Of a DNA stretch of 64,000 nt, positions 38,386-46,254 are shown one piece after another. The position numbers and the translations under genes are program-made. The notes under the pieces were generated by a model. That model was not told where the DNA came from and made no database searches. It was given only the letters and a program-made list of their open reading frames with translations. This DNA comes from Hymenobacter qilianensis (GTDB lineage Bacteria > Bacteroidota > Bacteroidia > Cytophagales > Hymenobacteraceae): positions 3,596,001 through 3,660,000 of the forward strand of contig NZ_CP060784.1 of assembly GCF_014489555.1 (NCBI RefSeq), read 5' to 3'. Numbering within the stretch: the stretch's first letter is position 1; each line of letters starts with the position of its first letter.

Positions 38386-38811
38386 ATGAAGAACTTCATT
38401 GCATTGATCCTGGTATGCCTTCTGTGCGCCGCCGCTGCGCAGGCCCAGGATATACAGTCTATCGGCAAGGATAGAAAGGCCATCAAGAAGGACGTCCGCA
38501 AGCGCGACAGAAAGTATAAAAAGCTGCGCGTAGACATGGCCGCCGACGGCACTGATATCGAATGGTATCAGGCCGGCGACAAGAACCCGGAGAATGCCAC
38601 GATTGGGTTTGGCTTCCGCAATGACGTCTGCGTAACCACGCTCACGGCCCTCGCAGACTCAACGAGCCTCTTGAAGATGCAAACGAAGCTGAACGCCCGC
38701 AATGTGCAAGCCGATGAAGGCGTGTGGGATTCGAACGACGGTAAATACCGTACGAATATTACCACCAGTCCCGGCCAGTATTACGTGATTACGCGGCGGC
38801 GAAAAGGGTAG
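38386..38811 (+). CDS. Secreted hypothetical protein
   Basis: A signal peptide (MKNFIALILVCLLCAAAAQAQ) begins at the ATG at 38386. The mature part is basic at first (KDVRKRDRKYKKLRV) and then contains FGFRNDVCVTTLTALADS and GKYRTNITTSPGQYYVITRR. No family is recognised. It is followed by a strong terminator hairpin. Confidence 0.72.
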   Translation: MKNFIALILVCLLCAAAAQAQDIQSIGKDRKAIKKDVRKRDRKYKKLRVDMAADGTDIEWYQAGDKNPENATIGFGFRNDVCVTTLTALADSTSLLKMQTKLNARNVQADEGVWDSNDGKYRTNITTSPGQYYVITRRRKG

Positions 38812-38830
38812 GAGCACCACGTTCTTACAA

Positions 38831-38873
38831 GCAAAAAGGACCCTGAAGTAAGTGGCTTCAGGGTCCTTTTTGC
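38831..38873 (+). terminator. Intrinsic terminator
   Basis: Arms GCAAAAAGGACCCTGAAG and CTTCAGGGTCCTTTTTGC close on a seven-base loop, 20 bases after the stop of the preceding gene, ending in a T run. Confidence 0.85.
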
Positions 38874-38946
38874 TTTGCTGGGGGGCTTTTTTAGCCAAGA
38901 AACGGTTGTGTTAAAACATATCAAGTAGCTGGTCGTCTACTGCTGT

Positions 38947-39621
38947 ATGAAGATAAAAGCTATTCTGACCGGCGCGACGGGTATGGTGGGAGAGGGCGTA
39001 CTGCACGAGTGCCTCAACGACCCCGATGTGGAGCAGGTGTTGTCCATTAGCCGCAAGCCCTACGGTCTGAGCCACCCCAAGCTGCGCGAAATCATCCACA
39101 GCGACTTCCACGATTTATCGGCCATACAAGACCAGCTGACGGGCTACAATGCCTGTTTTTTCTGCCTGGGCGTGTCGTCGGTGGGGATGAAGGAGCCGGA
39201 GTACCGCCGCCTTACTTTTGACCTGACTATGCATTTCGCTCAAACCGTGCTGTCCCGCAATCCGGACCTTACGTTTTGCTACGTGTCGGGCACCGGCACG
39301 GATGGCACCGGGAAAGGAAAGCTAATGTGGGCGCGGGTGAAAGGGCAGACGGAAAACGCGCTGTTGCAGCTGCCATTCCAGAAAGCCTACATGTTTCGGC
39401 CCGGATTTATGCACCCCACTAAGGGCCTGAAAAACACGCTGTCTGCTTACACTTATATTTCCTGGCTTTATCCGGTGATGCGGCGGCTGTTTCCCAAGTA
39501 TGTTTCTACGCTGCGAGAGATGGGCCTTTCCATGATTAACGCCGTGCGCCACGGCTACCCCAAGCGCGTGCTGGAGGTGCCGGATATCGTGGCGCTGGCC
39601 AACGCCAAAGGTTCGGCTTAA
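38947..39621 (+). CDS. NAD(P)-binding oxidoreductase (HTATIP2/TIP30-like)
   Basis: 224 residues beginning MKIKAILTGATGMVGEGVLHECL, a Rossmann TGATGMVG motif. CYVSGTGTDGTGKGKLMWARVKGQTENALL contains the region equivalent to the SDR active site (the usual Tyr-x-x-x-Lys is altered, with K in RVKG). The family is the small NAD(P)H-binding group that resembles human HTATIP2. A reductase role is likely but not proven by the sequence. Confidence 0.85.
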   Translation: MKIKAILTGATGMVGEGVLHECLNDPDVEQVLSISRKPYGLSHPKLREIIHSDFHDLSAIQDQLTGYNACFFCLGVSSVGMKEPEYRRLTFDLTMHFAQTVLSRNPDLTFCYVSGTGTDGTGKGKLMWARVKGQTENALLQLPFQKAYMFRPGFMHPTKGLKNTLSAYTYISWLYPVMRRLFPKYVSTLREMGLSMINAVRHGYPKRVLEVPDIVALANAKGSA

Positions 39622-39685
39622 ACCGGCTGTGGGGGGCAAATCCGCGTAGAAGGCGTACTACAATTGTCCGAAATCTGCCTTCTAC

Positions 39686-40369
39686 ATGATTCAAACCGTC
39701 ATTTTCGACATGGATGGCGTGCTCGTTGATACCGAGCCGCTGCATCGCGACGCCTTTTTTCAGCACTTTGCCGAGCTGGGCGTAACGCTTACGGCTGAGA
39801 AATACGCCACTTTCCTGGGCTCCTCTACCCGCAATATGTATCAGCAGTTCAAGGAAGAATTTGGCCTGACCGAGGACGTAGAGACGCTGATGAGCCGCAA
39901 GCGTGAGTTCTTCGGCAAAGCCTTCGACGAATCGACCGACTTGGAGCTGCTGCCCGGCGCCCGCGAGCTGGTCCTAGACCTGCACAAGGCAGGCATGCCG
40001 TTGCAGCTGGCCTCGTCGGCTTCCAAAGAAACGATTCACCGCGTGTTTAAGCGCTTCGAGCTGTATCCCTACTTCGATAATTTAGTTAGCGGAGAGGATT
40101 TTCCGCAGTCGAAGCCCAATCCGGCGCTTTTTCTGCACGCCGCGAAGCTGGCTGGCAAACCTCCGTACGAGTGCCTGGTAATTGAGGATTCGGCCAATGG
40201 CGTGAGCGCCGCCAAAGCCGCCGGTATGTACTGCATCGGTTTCAGCAGCCCGCATTCCGGCGGCCAAAACCTGCACCACGCCGATCAGGTAGTATCCGAT
40301 CTGCGACACCTCAATGCGGAGTTGATTCTGGGGCTTTCAACGCCGGTTGGTTCTGTAGTAACAAAGTAG
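39686..40369 (+). CDS. HAD-superfamily hydrolase, beta-phosphoglucomutase-like
   Basis: 227 residues. Motif I VIFDMDGVLVDTEPLH has the nucleophilic Asp and the second Asp, motif II is QLASSASKE, motif III includes KPNPALFLHAA and motif IV is CLVIEDSANGVSAAKAAG. The cap is the helical type of subfamily I, so phosphosugar phosphatase or mutase activity is likely. A dispersed motif lies 50 bases upstream of the ATG. Confidence 0.92.
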   Translation: MIQTVIFDMDGVLVDTEPLHRDAFFQHFAELGVTLTAEKYATFLGSSTRNMYQQFKEEFGLTEDVETLMSRKREFFGKAFDESTDLELLPGARELVLDLHKAGMPLQLASSASKETIHRVFKRFELYPYFDNLVSGEDFPQSKPNPALFLHAAKLAGKPPYECLVIEDSANGVSAAKAAGMYCIGFSSPHSGGQNLHHADQVVSDLRHLNAELILGLSTPVGSVVTK

Positions 40370-40460
40370 AGACGCCATAGTTGGAGTCTCCTCGTTGAAC
40401 GATTGGCGTAAACTAAGGTCGAACGGCTCAAACGAGGAGACTCCAACTATGGCGTCTCTA
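40366..40460. repeat. R2 palindromic repeat, full copy
   Basis: Arms beginning GTAGAGACGCCATAGTTGGA and ending in the mirror sequence close on a central part that includes AACGATTGGCG. The element starts inside the stop codon region of the HAD gene (stop at 40367-40369), so it can act as its terminator as well. Confidence 0.85.
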
Positions 40461-40513
40461 CCTTGTTCTAAATAACTCAGCCAGCCGTAGAACTTCGGAG
40501 AAGCTCCCTGTCA

Positions 40514-40834
40514 ATGGAAAAGCGTCTGCTAACCTTGCTCGAACTAGGCTTGCTCATTTACATGCTGCGTGGCAAGCCAAACGTTGAGCGGATACTTGCG
40601 CTGCTGCCCGCCGCTGAAGTAGAAGAAATGGACGATGGCGGTATGGGCAGCTTGCGCTTTGTCAGCAACAAGCAAAACCGGCGTTTGGGAAAAATAGTAG
40701 CTGAGCTTTGGTATAAGGATGTAGACGAAGTGCCCGTGCTGGCCTCACTCTATCTGGATACCGAAGGCGACTTGTATGAGCTGGACAGTTGGAAAGCGGA
40801 TTCTACGCCGTTGAAGCGCATACCCAATTTCTGA
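40514..40834 (+). CDS. DUF6984 family protein
   Basis: 106 residues with LLELGLLIYMLRGKP and the family signature EMDDGGMGSLRFVS, followed by LASLYLDTEGDLYELDSWK. The DUF6984 family is small, cytoplasmic and of unknown function. It faces the NTF2-like gene on the other strand with a seven-base gap between stops. Confidence 0.75.
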   Translation: MEKRLLTLLELGLLIYMLRGKPNVERILALLPAAEVEEMDDGGMGSLRFVSNKQNRRLGKIVAELWYKDVDEVPVLASLYLDTEGDLYELDSWKADSTPLKRIPNF

Positions 40835-40840
40835 CTTGGC

Positions 40841-41299
40841 TTACTTGCACTTCTCCTTGCGCCGCGTGTCGATGATGTGCACGATTTTCCAGCCCTCGGC
40901 CAGCTTCACCAGCTGAAACGAATTGTAGCCGCAGTGGCTGAAGGTGGTGCCCACATAAAACTGGTACGGCGTCCAGACGCTGGCCAGGTTGGCGTCGATA
41001 AGCACCTGCTCGAAGGTGATGCGCTCATCGTACACTTCTTTGTGCGGCGTACCAACGCTTTTCAGAAAACCCGCCACTTTCTCCGTCTGCACCTGCGTTT
41101 TGCCCTCGCGGTTGGCAATCACCTGAAACACCGCTCCGGGGGCCAAGGTGCTCCGTGCCATCGTGCTGTCGCCGCGGCGCAACCCGTCGAAAAAGGTGGT
41201 GATAGTTTGCTTAACGGCGGCAGTTTCGGTGGCGCTGGCCTGGGCAAAAGCAGCAAAATTGCCCCCCAGAAGGCAGGCAGCGAGGAGAAGTTTTTTCAT
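40841..41299 (-). CDS. Secreted NTF2-like/SnoaL-type protein
   Basis: About 152 residues from the ATG at 41299 with a signal peptide (MKKLLLAACLLGGNFAAFAQ). TAAVKQTITTFFDGLRRGDSTMARSTL, DANLASVWTPYQFYVGTTFSHCG and GWKIVHIIDTR match the cone-shaped NTF2-like fold seen in small periplasmic proteins. No catalytic residues can be assigned. Confidence 0.82.
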   Translation of the reverse strand: MKKLLLAACLLGGNFAAFAQASATETAAVKQTITTFFDGLRRGDSTMARSTLAPGAVFQVIANREGKTQVQTEKVAGFLKSVGTPHKEVYDERITFEQVLIDANLASVWTPYQFYVGTTFSHCGYNSFQLVKLAEGWKIVHIIDTRRKEKCK

Positions 41300-41423
41300 G
41301 AATGCGAGGTGGGAGAAAGTTGCGAAGTTTACTACGACAATAAGGACGCGGCTGATTAAAGGTAAGCTGCGCAGTTGCATTTATGTGCTGAAAAAAAGCC
41401 CCCCACAGCGTATTTATTCACGC

Positions 41424-41466
41424 AAAAAAAGGTGTTTGCCACTTCTGAGAAGGACAAACACCTTTT
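41424..41466. terminator. Bidirectional intrinsic terminator
   Basis: AAAAGGTGTTTG and CAAACACCTTTT pair around a central 16 bases, between two genes on the minus strand. The next downstream gene on that strand begins at 41299, the upstream one ends at 41493. Confidence 0.8.
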
Positions 41467-41492
41467 ACCGGATTGCTATACCTTTCTAATTG

Positions 41493-42844
41493 CTAATTTG
41501 GTGTTAGGTCAAGGTCAGCAATTACATTACCTAGTTCTTTACCCATCTCTATAGAAGCAATCTGTGTAAATGGATAGTGTATGCCAGCGTAGACCCTGGA
41601 ATAAGCAGCTTCTTCTCTCATGGCCGAAATAGATGGATACTGCCGGGTAGGTAAACCTTTCCAAGCAAACGCGTTGTCTGTTACCGGAACATCGCCGAAT
41701 TCTCTTATTAGCACTTGCGTAAGAGGAGCGTTTATTCCGACAAGCCCGGAAGGATACTCAGGGTAAGGAGGCGAGGCCAAATACGATTGCCAGGTTGGAT
41801 CAATGTGTCGCTGGATATACGTAACCGGGCGAATAAGATTATACTGAAATTTGCCTCTAAAGGTATTAATAGGGCCGTCCTTCATCGCAATGCCGGTTTT
41901 GGCATACACTTCTGCCGCCCGCCCCAGCCTGGCATTATGACTTCTCAACAGTCCGGTTGTAATAGAAAGCAGATGGTAGGGGGCCGGAATGCCTACGCCC
42001 GCTACCCCCCTTCAGCCCACCAGTCTGGTATTGCTTTTTGCTCTGGGGTTAAGGCTTTACCAATATCATACACTGCTTTTGCCTCTTTATAAAAGGCAGA
42101 GGATGGATCTTCTGAATAAGCAATTGGTGGTGGGGGAGCAGTTGCCGTTAAGCTGTAGGCCAGAAAAGGCCTTGAGTTCTGTAAAAAAGGCCCTTGTGGA
42201 GCGGCAAAGGCAGGGGGTGTACGCACCCAGGAACCGGGAAATTCCGGTAGCACATACCCTTGGCTGCCTAGATTAAAGTTATCGGTGGTGGACCAGTTGT
42301 AGATAGCACTCGCAACGGCTCGCCCGTGAGCTTGCGAACGGGTTAACACGGCATCGGCGGTACTTAGTCGGTAGCGGTTGTTGTAGGCGTTTTCTAGCGA
42401 GTCCATCCGAGCCTTATCCTCGTCGGTCAGGCCCACTAACAATTGCTTGTACATACTGGCCAGGGCCGCATTGGCACTGGCGCCCCACACATACTCCCGG
42501 CCCGGCTCCGGGGCGGGCATGGGGGGCATTTGGTACAGTTTAGTAGATAAACTGATGGCCCCTCTGATGCCCGGCCGCACGGTCTCGTACAGGCCGACGC
42601 CGATGTACCCGAAAGCCCGGTTGTTGGCGATGGTAACGGGTAAGGGGTTTCTACGCAGTTCAATTTTTGCAATCAAATCATACCAGTCGTACACGACGTT
42701 GGCACTTTCCTCCTGGGCGGTTTTTGATGGCTGGTGAAATATTTCCTCGTACAGCTCGTCGCAGCTGTAGAAGAACATTGCGGACATGAAAAGCACGAAC
42801 AGACGAGCTGCTTTTCGGTGGCTGTTCATAGATGTAAGTTTCAT
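41493..42844 (-). CDS. Vanadium-haloperoxidase/PAP2-type phosphatase-like lipoprotein (frame break near 42007)
   Basis: The N-terminus (MKLTSMNSHRKAARLFVLFMSAMFFYSC) is a lipoprotein signal with Cys about residue 28. The body has FGYIGVGLYETVRPG, LTRSQAHGRAVASAIYNWS and, after the break, LIRPVTYIQRHIDPTWQSYL, FPSG-like YPEYPSGLVG and YSRVYAGIHYPFTQ, which carry the Arg, His and His of the PAP2/chloroperoxidase active site. The frame breaks at the C6 run 42005-42010; with C7 the sequence joins as AEGGVAGVGIPAPYHLLSIT. It should act in the periplasm as an acid phosphatase or haloperoxidase. Confidence 0.83.
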
Positions 42845-43297
42845 AGCGAATAATTGGTTTGGTGAAAGAATGCCGATAGAGTAATCGCAAGAAACTCAGG
42901 CGCGGATTGTCTATTGAGTGGACATTCTGATTTCCAAGTGTGACAAGCGAGGGAACGGCTTCTATTGCCTACTATGCGCATAGAGTAGCGCAAAGCCGTT
43001 GGCGCGGTTCTGTACGTCCGGTGGGGGACTTTTTCGGACGAATCCGGATTCAAGGAGTAGTTACTTTCTGTTCATATAAATTAAGTAAATATTAATATAA
43101 GTCAAAATATTATTTGATTAATTATAATTAAATAAAATCGTTATAATGAGTTTAGCCGTCCTAAAAATTGGCTTTCTGAGGTCGTAAACCACTTTTCTCC
43201 CTTTGGTGGAAGGCATAAGTTTATGTAATTATTTTACCTTGCAACCAAATCATTCCGGGCTGCCGGATGTTCTTAATGCATACCAAAAGCCACTGCA
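42845..43297. other. AT-rich intergenic region
   Basis: This 453-base gap is strongly AT-rich between about 43070 and 43145. It holds a near-copy of the dispersed motif at 43022 in which C is replaced by A (TGGGGGACTTTTT). I see no gene or RNA; promoters for both flanking genes are expected here. Confidence 0.5.
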
Positions 43298-43471
43298 ATG
43301 AAAGGTCGTAACCTGTTTAATTTCGGTCCTGCCCTCGGTTATTTCTTCCGCAAGAATGACCCGAACCGGCACACCAATTTCAACCTGCGTACCATGCATT
43401 TCATCAATAAGCTTTCCATGGCTATGTTCCTGGTTTGCTTGCTGGTAATGCTGTTCCGCTACGTGCTCTAG
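43298..43471 (+). CDS. DUF6728 family small membrane protein
   Basis: A 57-residue protein (MKGRNLFNFGPALGYFFRKN at the start) with one membrane span near the C-terminus (MAMFLVCLLVMLFRYVL). The pattern GYFFRKNDPNRHTNFNLRTMH followed by INKLSMAMFL is that of the DUF6728 family of Bacteroidota. Its role is unknown. Its stop is nine bases before the next start, so the two form an operon. Confidence 0.75.
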   Translation: MKGRNLFNFGPALGYFFRKNDPNRHTNFNLRTMHFINKLSMAMFLVCLLVMLFRYVL

Positions 43472-43479
43472 TCTAAAAA

Positions 43480-43836
43480 ATGAACATCGAAGATTATCGC
43501 GACTACTGTCTGCTCAAGCCCGGCGTAACCGAGGAAACGCCCTTCGACGAGGACACGCTGGTATTCAAGGTGGGGGGCAAAATCTTCGCCCTTACCAGTA
43601 TCAGCCAGTACGGCAGCGTTAATCTGAAGTGTGACCCCGAGCGCGCCGTGCAACTCCGCGAGGAGTTCGACTACGTGTTGCCGGGATACCATATGAATAA
43701 GAAACATTGGAACACCGTTGTCATTGGCAGCGGTGTATCTGCTTCTCAGCTCCGCGAGTGGACCGATCATTCGTACGATCTGGTGCGAGCGTCACTGCCC
43801 CGCGCAATCCGCGAAGAACTCGCGAAGGATAGTTAA
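43480..43836 (+). CDS. MmcQ/YjbR family protein
   Basis: 118 residues: MNIEDYRDYCLLKPGVTEETPFDEDT, KVGGKIFALTS and the conserved PGYHMNKKHWNTV of the MmcQ/YjbR (CyaY-like fold) DNA-binding family. It follows the DUF6728 gene by eight bases and ends in a terminator hairpin. Its molecular role is unproven. Confidence 0.92.
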   Translation: MNIEDYRDYCLLKPGVTEETPFDEDTLVFKVGGKIFALTSISQYGSVNLKCDPERAVQLREEFDYVLPGYHMNKKHWNTVVIGSGVSASQLREWTDHSYDLVRASLPRAIREELAKDS

Positions 43837-43863
43837 GACTTCGCTGTAAGACGCTTTCGCTAT

Positions 43864-43913
43864 GAGGCCGTGCCGGCTAAACCACATAAGGTTTGGCTGG
43901 TACGGCTTCTTTT
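43864..43913 (+). terminator. Intrinsic terminator
   Basis: An imperfect hairpin with arms GAGGCCGTGCCGGCTAAACC and GGTTTGGCTGGTACGGCTTC, a six-base loop and a TTTT tail, 28 bases after the YjbR-type gene. Confidence 0.8.
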
Positions 43914-43980
43914 ATTTGAGAACTTGTTTTTAGAATATTTTATATATACATTATAATTATACACATTATGCGAGCCTGTT

Positions 43981-44361
43981 ATGAGTCGATATCTACCTAC
44001 TATAGCGGTGCTGGCCATCATAAGTGGAGCCTTATCGGGCTGTATGACCACCCGCATCGCCACCATTTATGACTGCGACACGGTAGCGAATGACCCAAAT
44101 AGTACTAAAGTCGTTACGTCGTATTTCTGGGGCCTGAAACAGCCGGCCGATATCAAGCCACCCTGCGATTCGCGCTTTAATCACCTGAACAGCGTTACGG
44201 TAAACACCAACTTCGGCTACTTCCTGCTTTCCCTGGTCACGGTAGGCGTCGTGACGAAGCAGCGGGTAAGCTGGTGCTGCGCGCCCTACACGCCCGCCGT
44301 TGACACACTGGGGCTGGGACCCGTAGCAAGGCCCGAACTCCGTTTATCCGTCCGCCCATGA
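43981..44361 (+). CDS. Bor-like lipoprotein
   Basis: 126 residues with a lipoprotein signal (SGALSGC with Cys near residue 21) followed by MTTRIATIYDCDTV and YFWGLKQPADIKPPCDSRFNHLNSV, and a hydrophobic GYFLLSLVTVGVVTKQRVSW segment. The WGL and hydrophobic pattern resembles Bor/Iss-type lipoproteins. The stop overlaps the start of the next gene by four bases, so they are translationally coupled. Confidence 0.65.
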   Translation: MSRYLPTIAVLAIISGALSGCMTTRIATIYDCDTVANDPNSTKVVTSYFWGLKQPADIKPPCDSRFNHLNSVTVNTNFGYFLLSLVTVGVVTKQRVSWCCAPYTPAVDTLGLGPVARPELRLSVRP

Positions 44362-45971
44362 GCCTGCCCAACGGAATGGAGGCGCTCCCAATGGCGGAGT
44401 GGACCAACCGGCACGAGAACTTCACGCAGCGCCTGCAACCCAGCGCCTGCTTTAAGCTGCGCATTCCCAACCTGCCTACCAGCCAGGCGCAGTACCGCCA
44501 GACGACGGCCAACTTCCAGTGGCTAATTCGGTACGGCATTGAGCACAACGTGCGCCTGCGGGCCATCGGCAAGGGCTGGTCGTTTTCGGAAGTGTGCGTA
44601 ACCGATGGCGGCTTGGTAGATACCATGGCTTTGCGGCAGTCATTTGCCCTCCAGCCGAGTATGGTAGCGCCGGCTTACCAGAGCGCCGGACGCACGGCCG
44701 ATAATCTGTTTTTTACGGAGTGCGGCATGAGCATCATTGGGCTGGAGCAGCAGCTGGAGCCCCGCAAAAAGTCGGTGCGGGCGTCCGGGGCCAGCAACGG
44801 GCAAAGTATTGTGGGCGCATTATCCACGGGAACACATGGGGGGGCTTTTCGCTTCGGCTCCATTCAGGAAACGGTGGTGGGCCTGCATATCGTCACGGGC
44901 CCCGACCGGCACGTGTGGCTGGAGCGGGCTTCATATCCGGTGGCCGCGCCAAAATTCACGGACTGGCTGGGCGTAACCGACGTGTTTCGCGACGACGACC
45001 TATTCAATGCGGCCTTAGTCAGCTTCGGCAGCTTCGGATTTATTCATGGGGTGCTGCTGGAAACGGAGCCGCTTTTTTTGCTGGAAGAATCCAGCTCGCC
45101 GCGCGTGCCCTACCGCGAGGGGCTAAAGCGGCTCATGACCAACCTCGACCTGACTGGCCTGAAGCCGTGGCTACAGCTTCCGCTCAACGACCCCACGCGC
45201 CAGCCTTACCACCTCACCATCATCATCAATCCTCACCAGTTCGACCCCACGGGCGCCGATCCGAACCGGGGCGTGTTTGTGCAGCTGCTGTTTAAGGCGC
45301 CGTACCGGTCGGTGTATCCACGGCGGCCGGCGCCAGCTTCAGGTTTTATTTATGGTGATAGTTCTCTGGGTTTGATTTCGACGGTGCTCGACCATTTAGG
45401 CAATGCCGGCGTGGCGTTGGTGCCCACGCTGGTCAATCGGCTGTACCCGCTGGCCTTGGAGCGCAACAACGGCACAGCCGGCACCATGAGCGAGACCTTC
45501 GACAACACCAACATCCGAGGCAAAGCAGCCAGCGCCGCCATCGGCATAGACAACCGCGACGTGCTCCGCGTGCTGGCCGAAGTCCACTCGCTCAACCAAC
45601 AGACGCCCTTTCCCGGCGTGCTGGGGTTGCGGTTTGTAAAAGGCACCAAAGCTACCCTGGGCTTCACGCGCTTCCCCGTCACGGCTGTGTTGGAGTTCGA
45701 CGGGGTAGAGGCCCGGGTCACGCGCCGGTTTCTGGAGATGATCTGGGCCCGCCTGGAAATCCTGAACATCGCCTACACGCTGCATTGGGGCAAAATCAAC
45801 TTCAACCTGACTAAGCCGCGCCTCCGCAAAATGTACGGCGACACCGCCGTAAACCAGTGGCTCGGCTGCCGCCACCGCCTGTTGGACGCTCCTACACGCC
45901 GGGTATTCACTAACCCCTTCATGGAGCGCTGCGGCTTGGATAAAGATCCGGCGCAAGTGCCTGTGGTGTAG
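44358..45971 (+). CDS. FAD-binding (PCMH-type) oxidoreductase
   Basis: 537 residues. The N-terminal FAD domain has RAIGKGWSFSEVCVTDGGLVDTM, VRASGASNGQSIVGALSTGTHGG and SIQETVVGLHIVTGPDRHVW, typical of the VAO/PCMH family that includes gulonolactone and arabinonolactone oxidases. The C-terminus contains WGKINFNL and RHRLLDAPTRRVFTNPF, as in D-arabinono-1,4-lactone oxidase-like proteins. It is coupled to the preceding lipoprotein gene. The substrate is unknown; a sugar lactone or alcohol is likely. Confidence 0.85.
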   Translation: MSLPNGMEALPMAEWTNRHENFTQRLQPSACFKLRIPNLPTSQAQYRQTTANFQWLIRYGIEHNVRLRAIGKGWSFSEVCVTDGGLVDTMALRQSFALQPSMVAPAYQSAGRTADNLFFTECGMSIIGLEQQLEPRKKSVRASGASNGQSIVGALSTGTHGGAFRFGSIQETVVGLHIVTGPDRHVWLERASYPVAAPKFTDWLGVTDVFRDDDLFNAALVSFGSFGFIHGVLLETEPLFLLEESSSPRVPYREGLKRLMTNLDLTGLKPWLQLPLNDPTRQPYHLTIIINPHQFDPTGADPNRGVFVQLLFKAPYRSVYPRRPAPASGFIYGDSSLGLISTVLDHLGNAGVALVPTLVNRLYPLALERNNGTAGTMSETFDNTNIRGKAASAAIGIDNRDVLRVLAEVHSLNQQTPFPGVLGLRFVKGTKATLGFTRFPVTAVLEFDGVEARVTRRFLEMIWARLEILNIAYTLHWGKINFNLTKPRLRKMYGDTAVNQWLGCRHRLLDAPTRRVFTNPFMERCGLDKDPAQVPVV

Positions 45972-45976
45972 GGTCG

Positions 45977-46243
45977 CCTCACCCCCCGGCCCCCTCTCCT
46001 AAGGGAGAGGAGGAGCCTGACGCTTGGCCTGCTCAGCACCTTCGGCTCTCGCCTCAGATACTGCTACCAATCTTAGATTATTTGGAAAAGCAAAAAGCCC
46101 CCAGAGATACTCTGGGGGGCTTTTTCTGAGGTAAAGCGAGTCGAGCGGTAGCGGTTACGGAGGCGCTAGCCGACGTAGCCGCGTAAAACGACTAGCGTCA
46201 GGCTCCCCCTTTCCCTTAGGAGAGGGGGCCGGGGGTGAGGCCA
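45977..46243. repeat. R4 composite repeat, first copy
   Basis: An inverted pair (CCTCACCCCCCGGCCCCC and GGGGGCCGGGGGTGAGG) frames a terminator-type hairpin at 46092-46125 and a block containing GGAGGCGCTAGCCGACGTAG and GGCTCCCCCTTTCCC. The same order of words recurs near 55724 and 63258. It sits between the stops of two convergent genes. Confidence 0.8.
46092..46125. terminator. Intrinsic terminator made of two motif copies
   Basis: AAAAAGCCCCCAGA and TCTGGGGGGCTTTTT face each other around TAC. The two arms are inverted copies of the dispersed motif, one reading C5 and the other G6. It can stop transcription from both convergent genes. Confidence 0.9.
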
Positions 46244-46254
46244 ATCGTGGGGCT

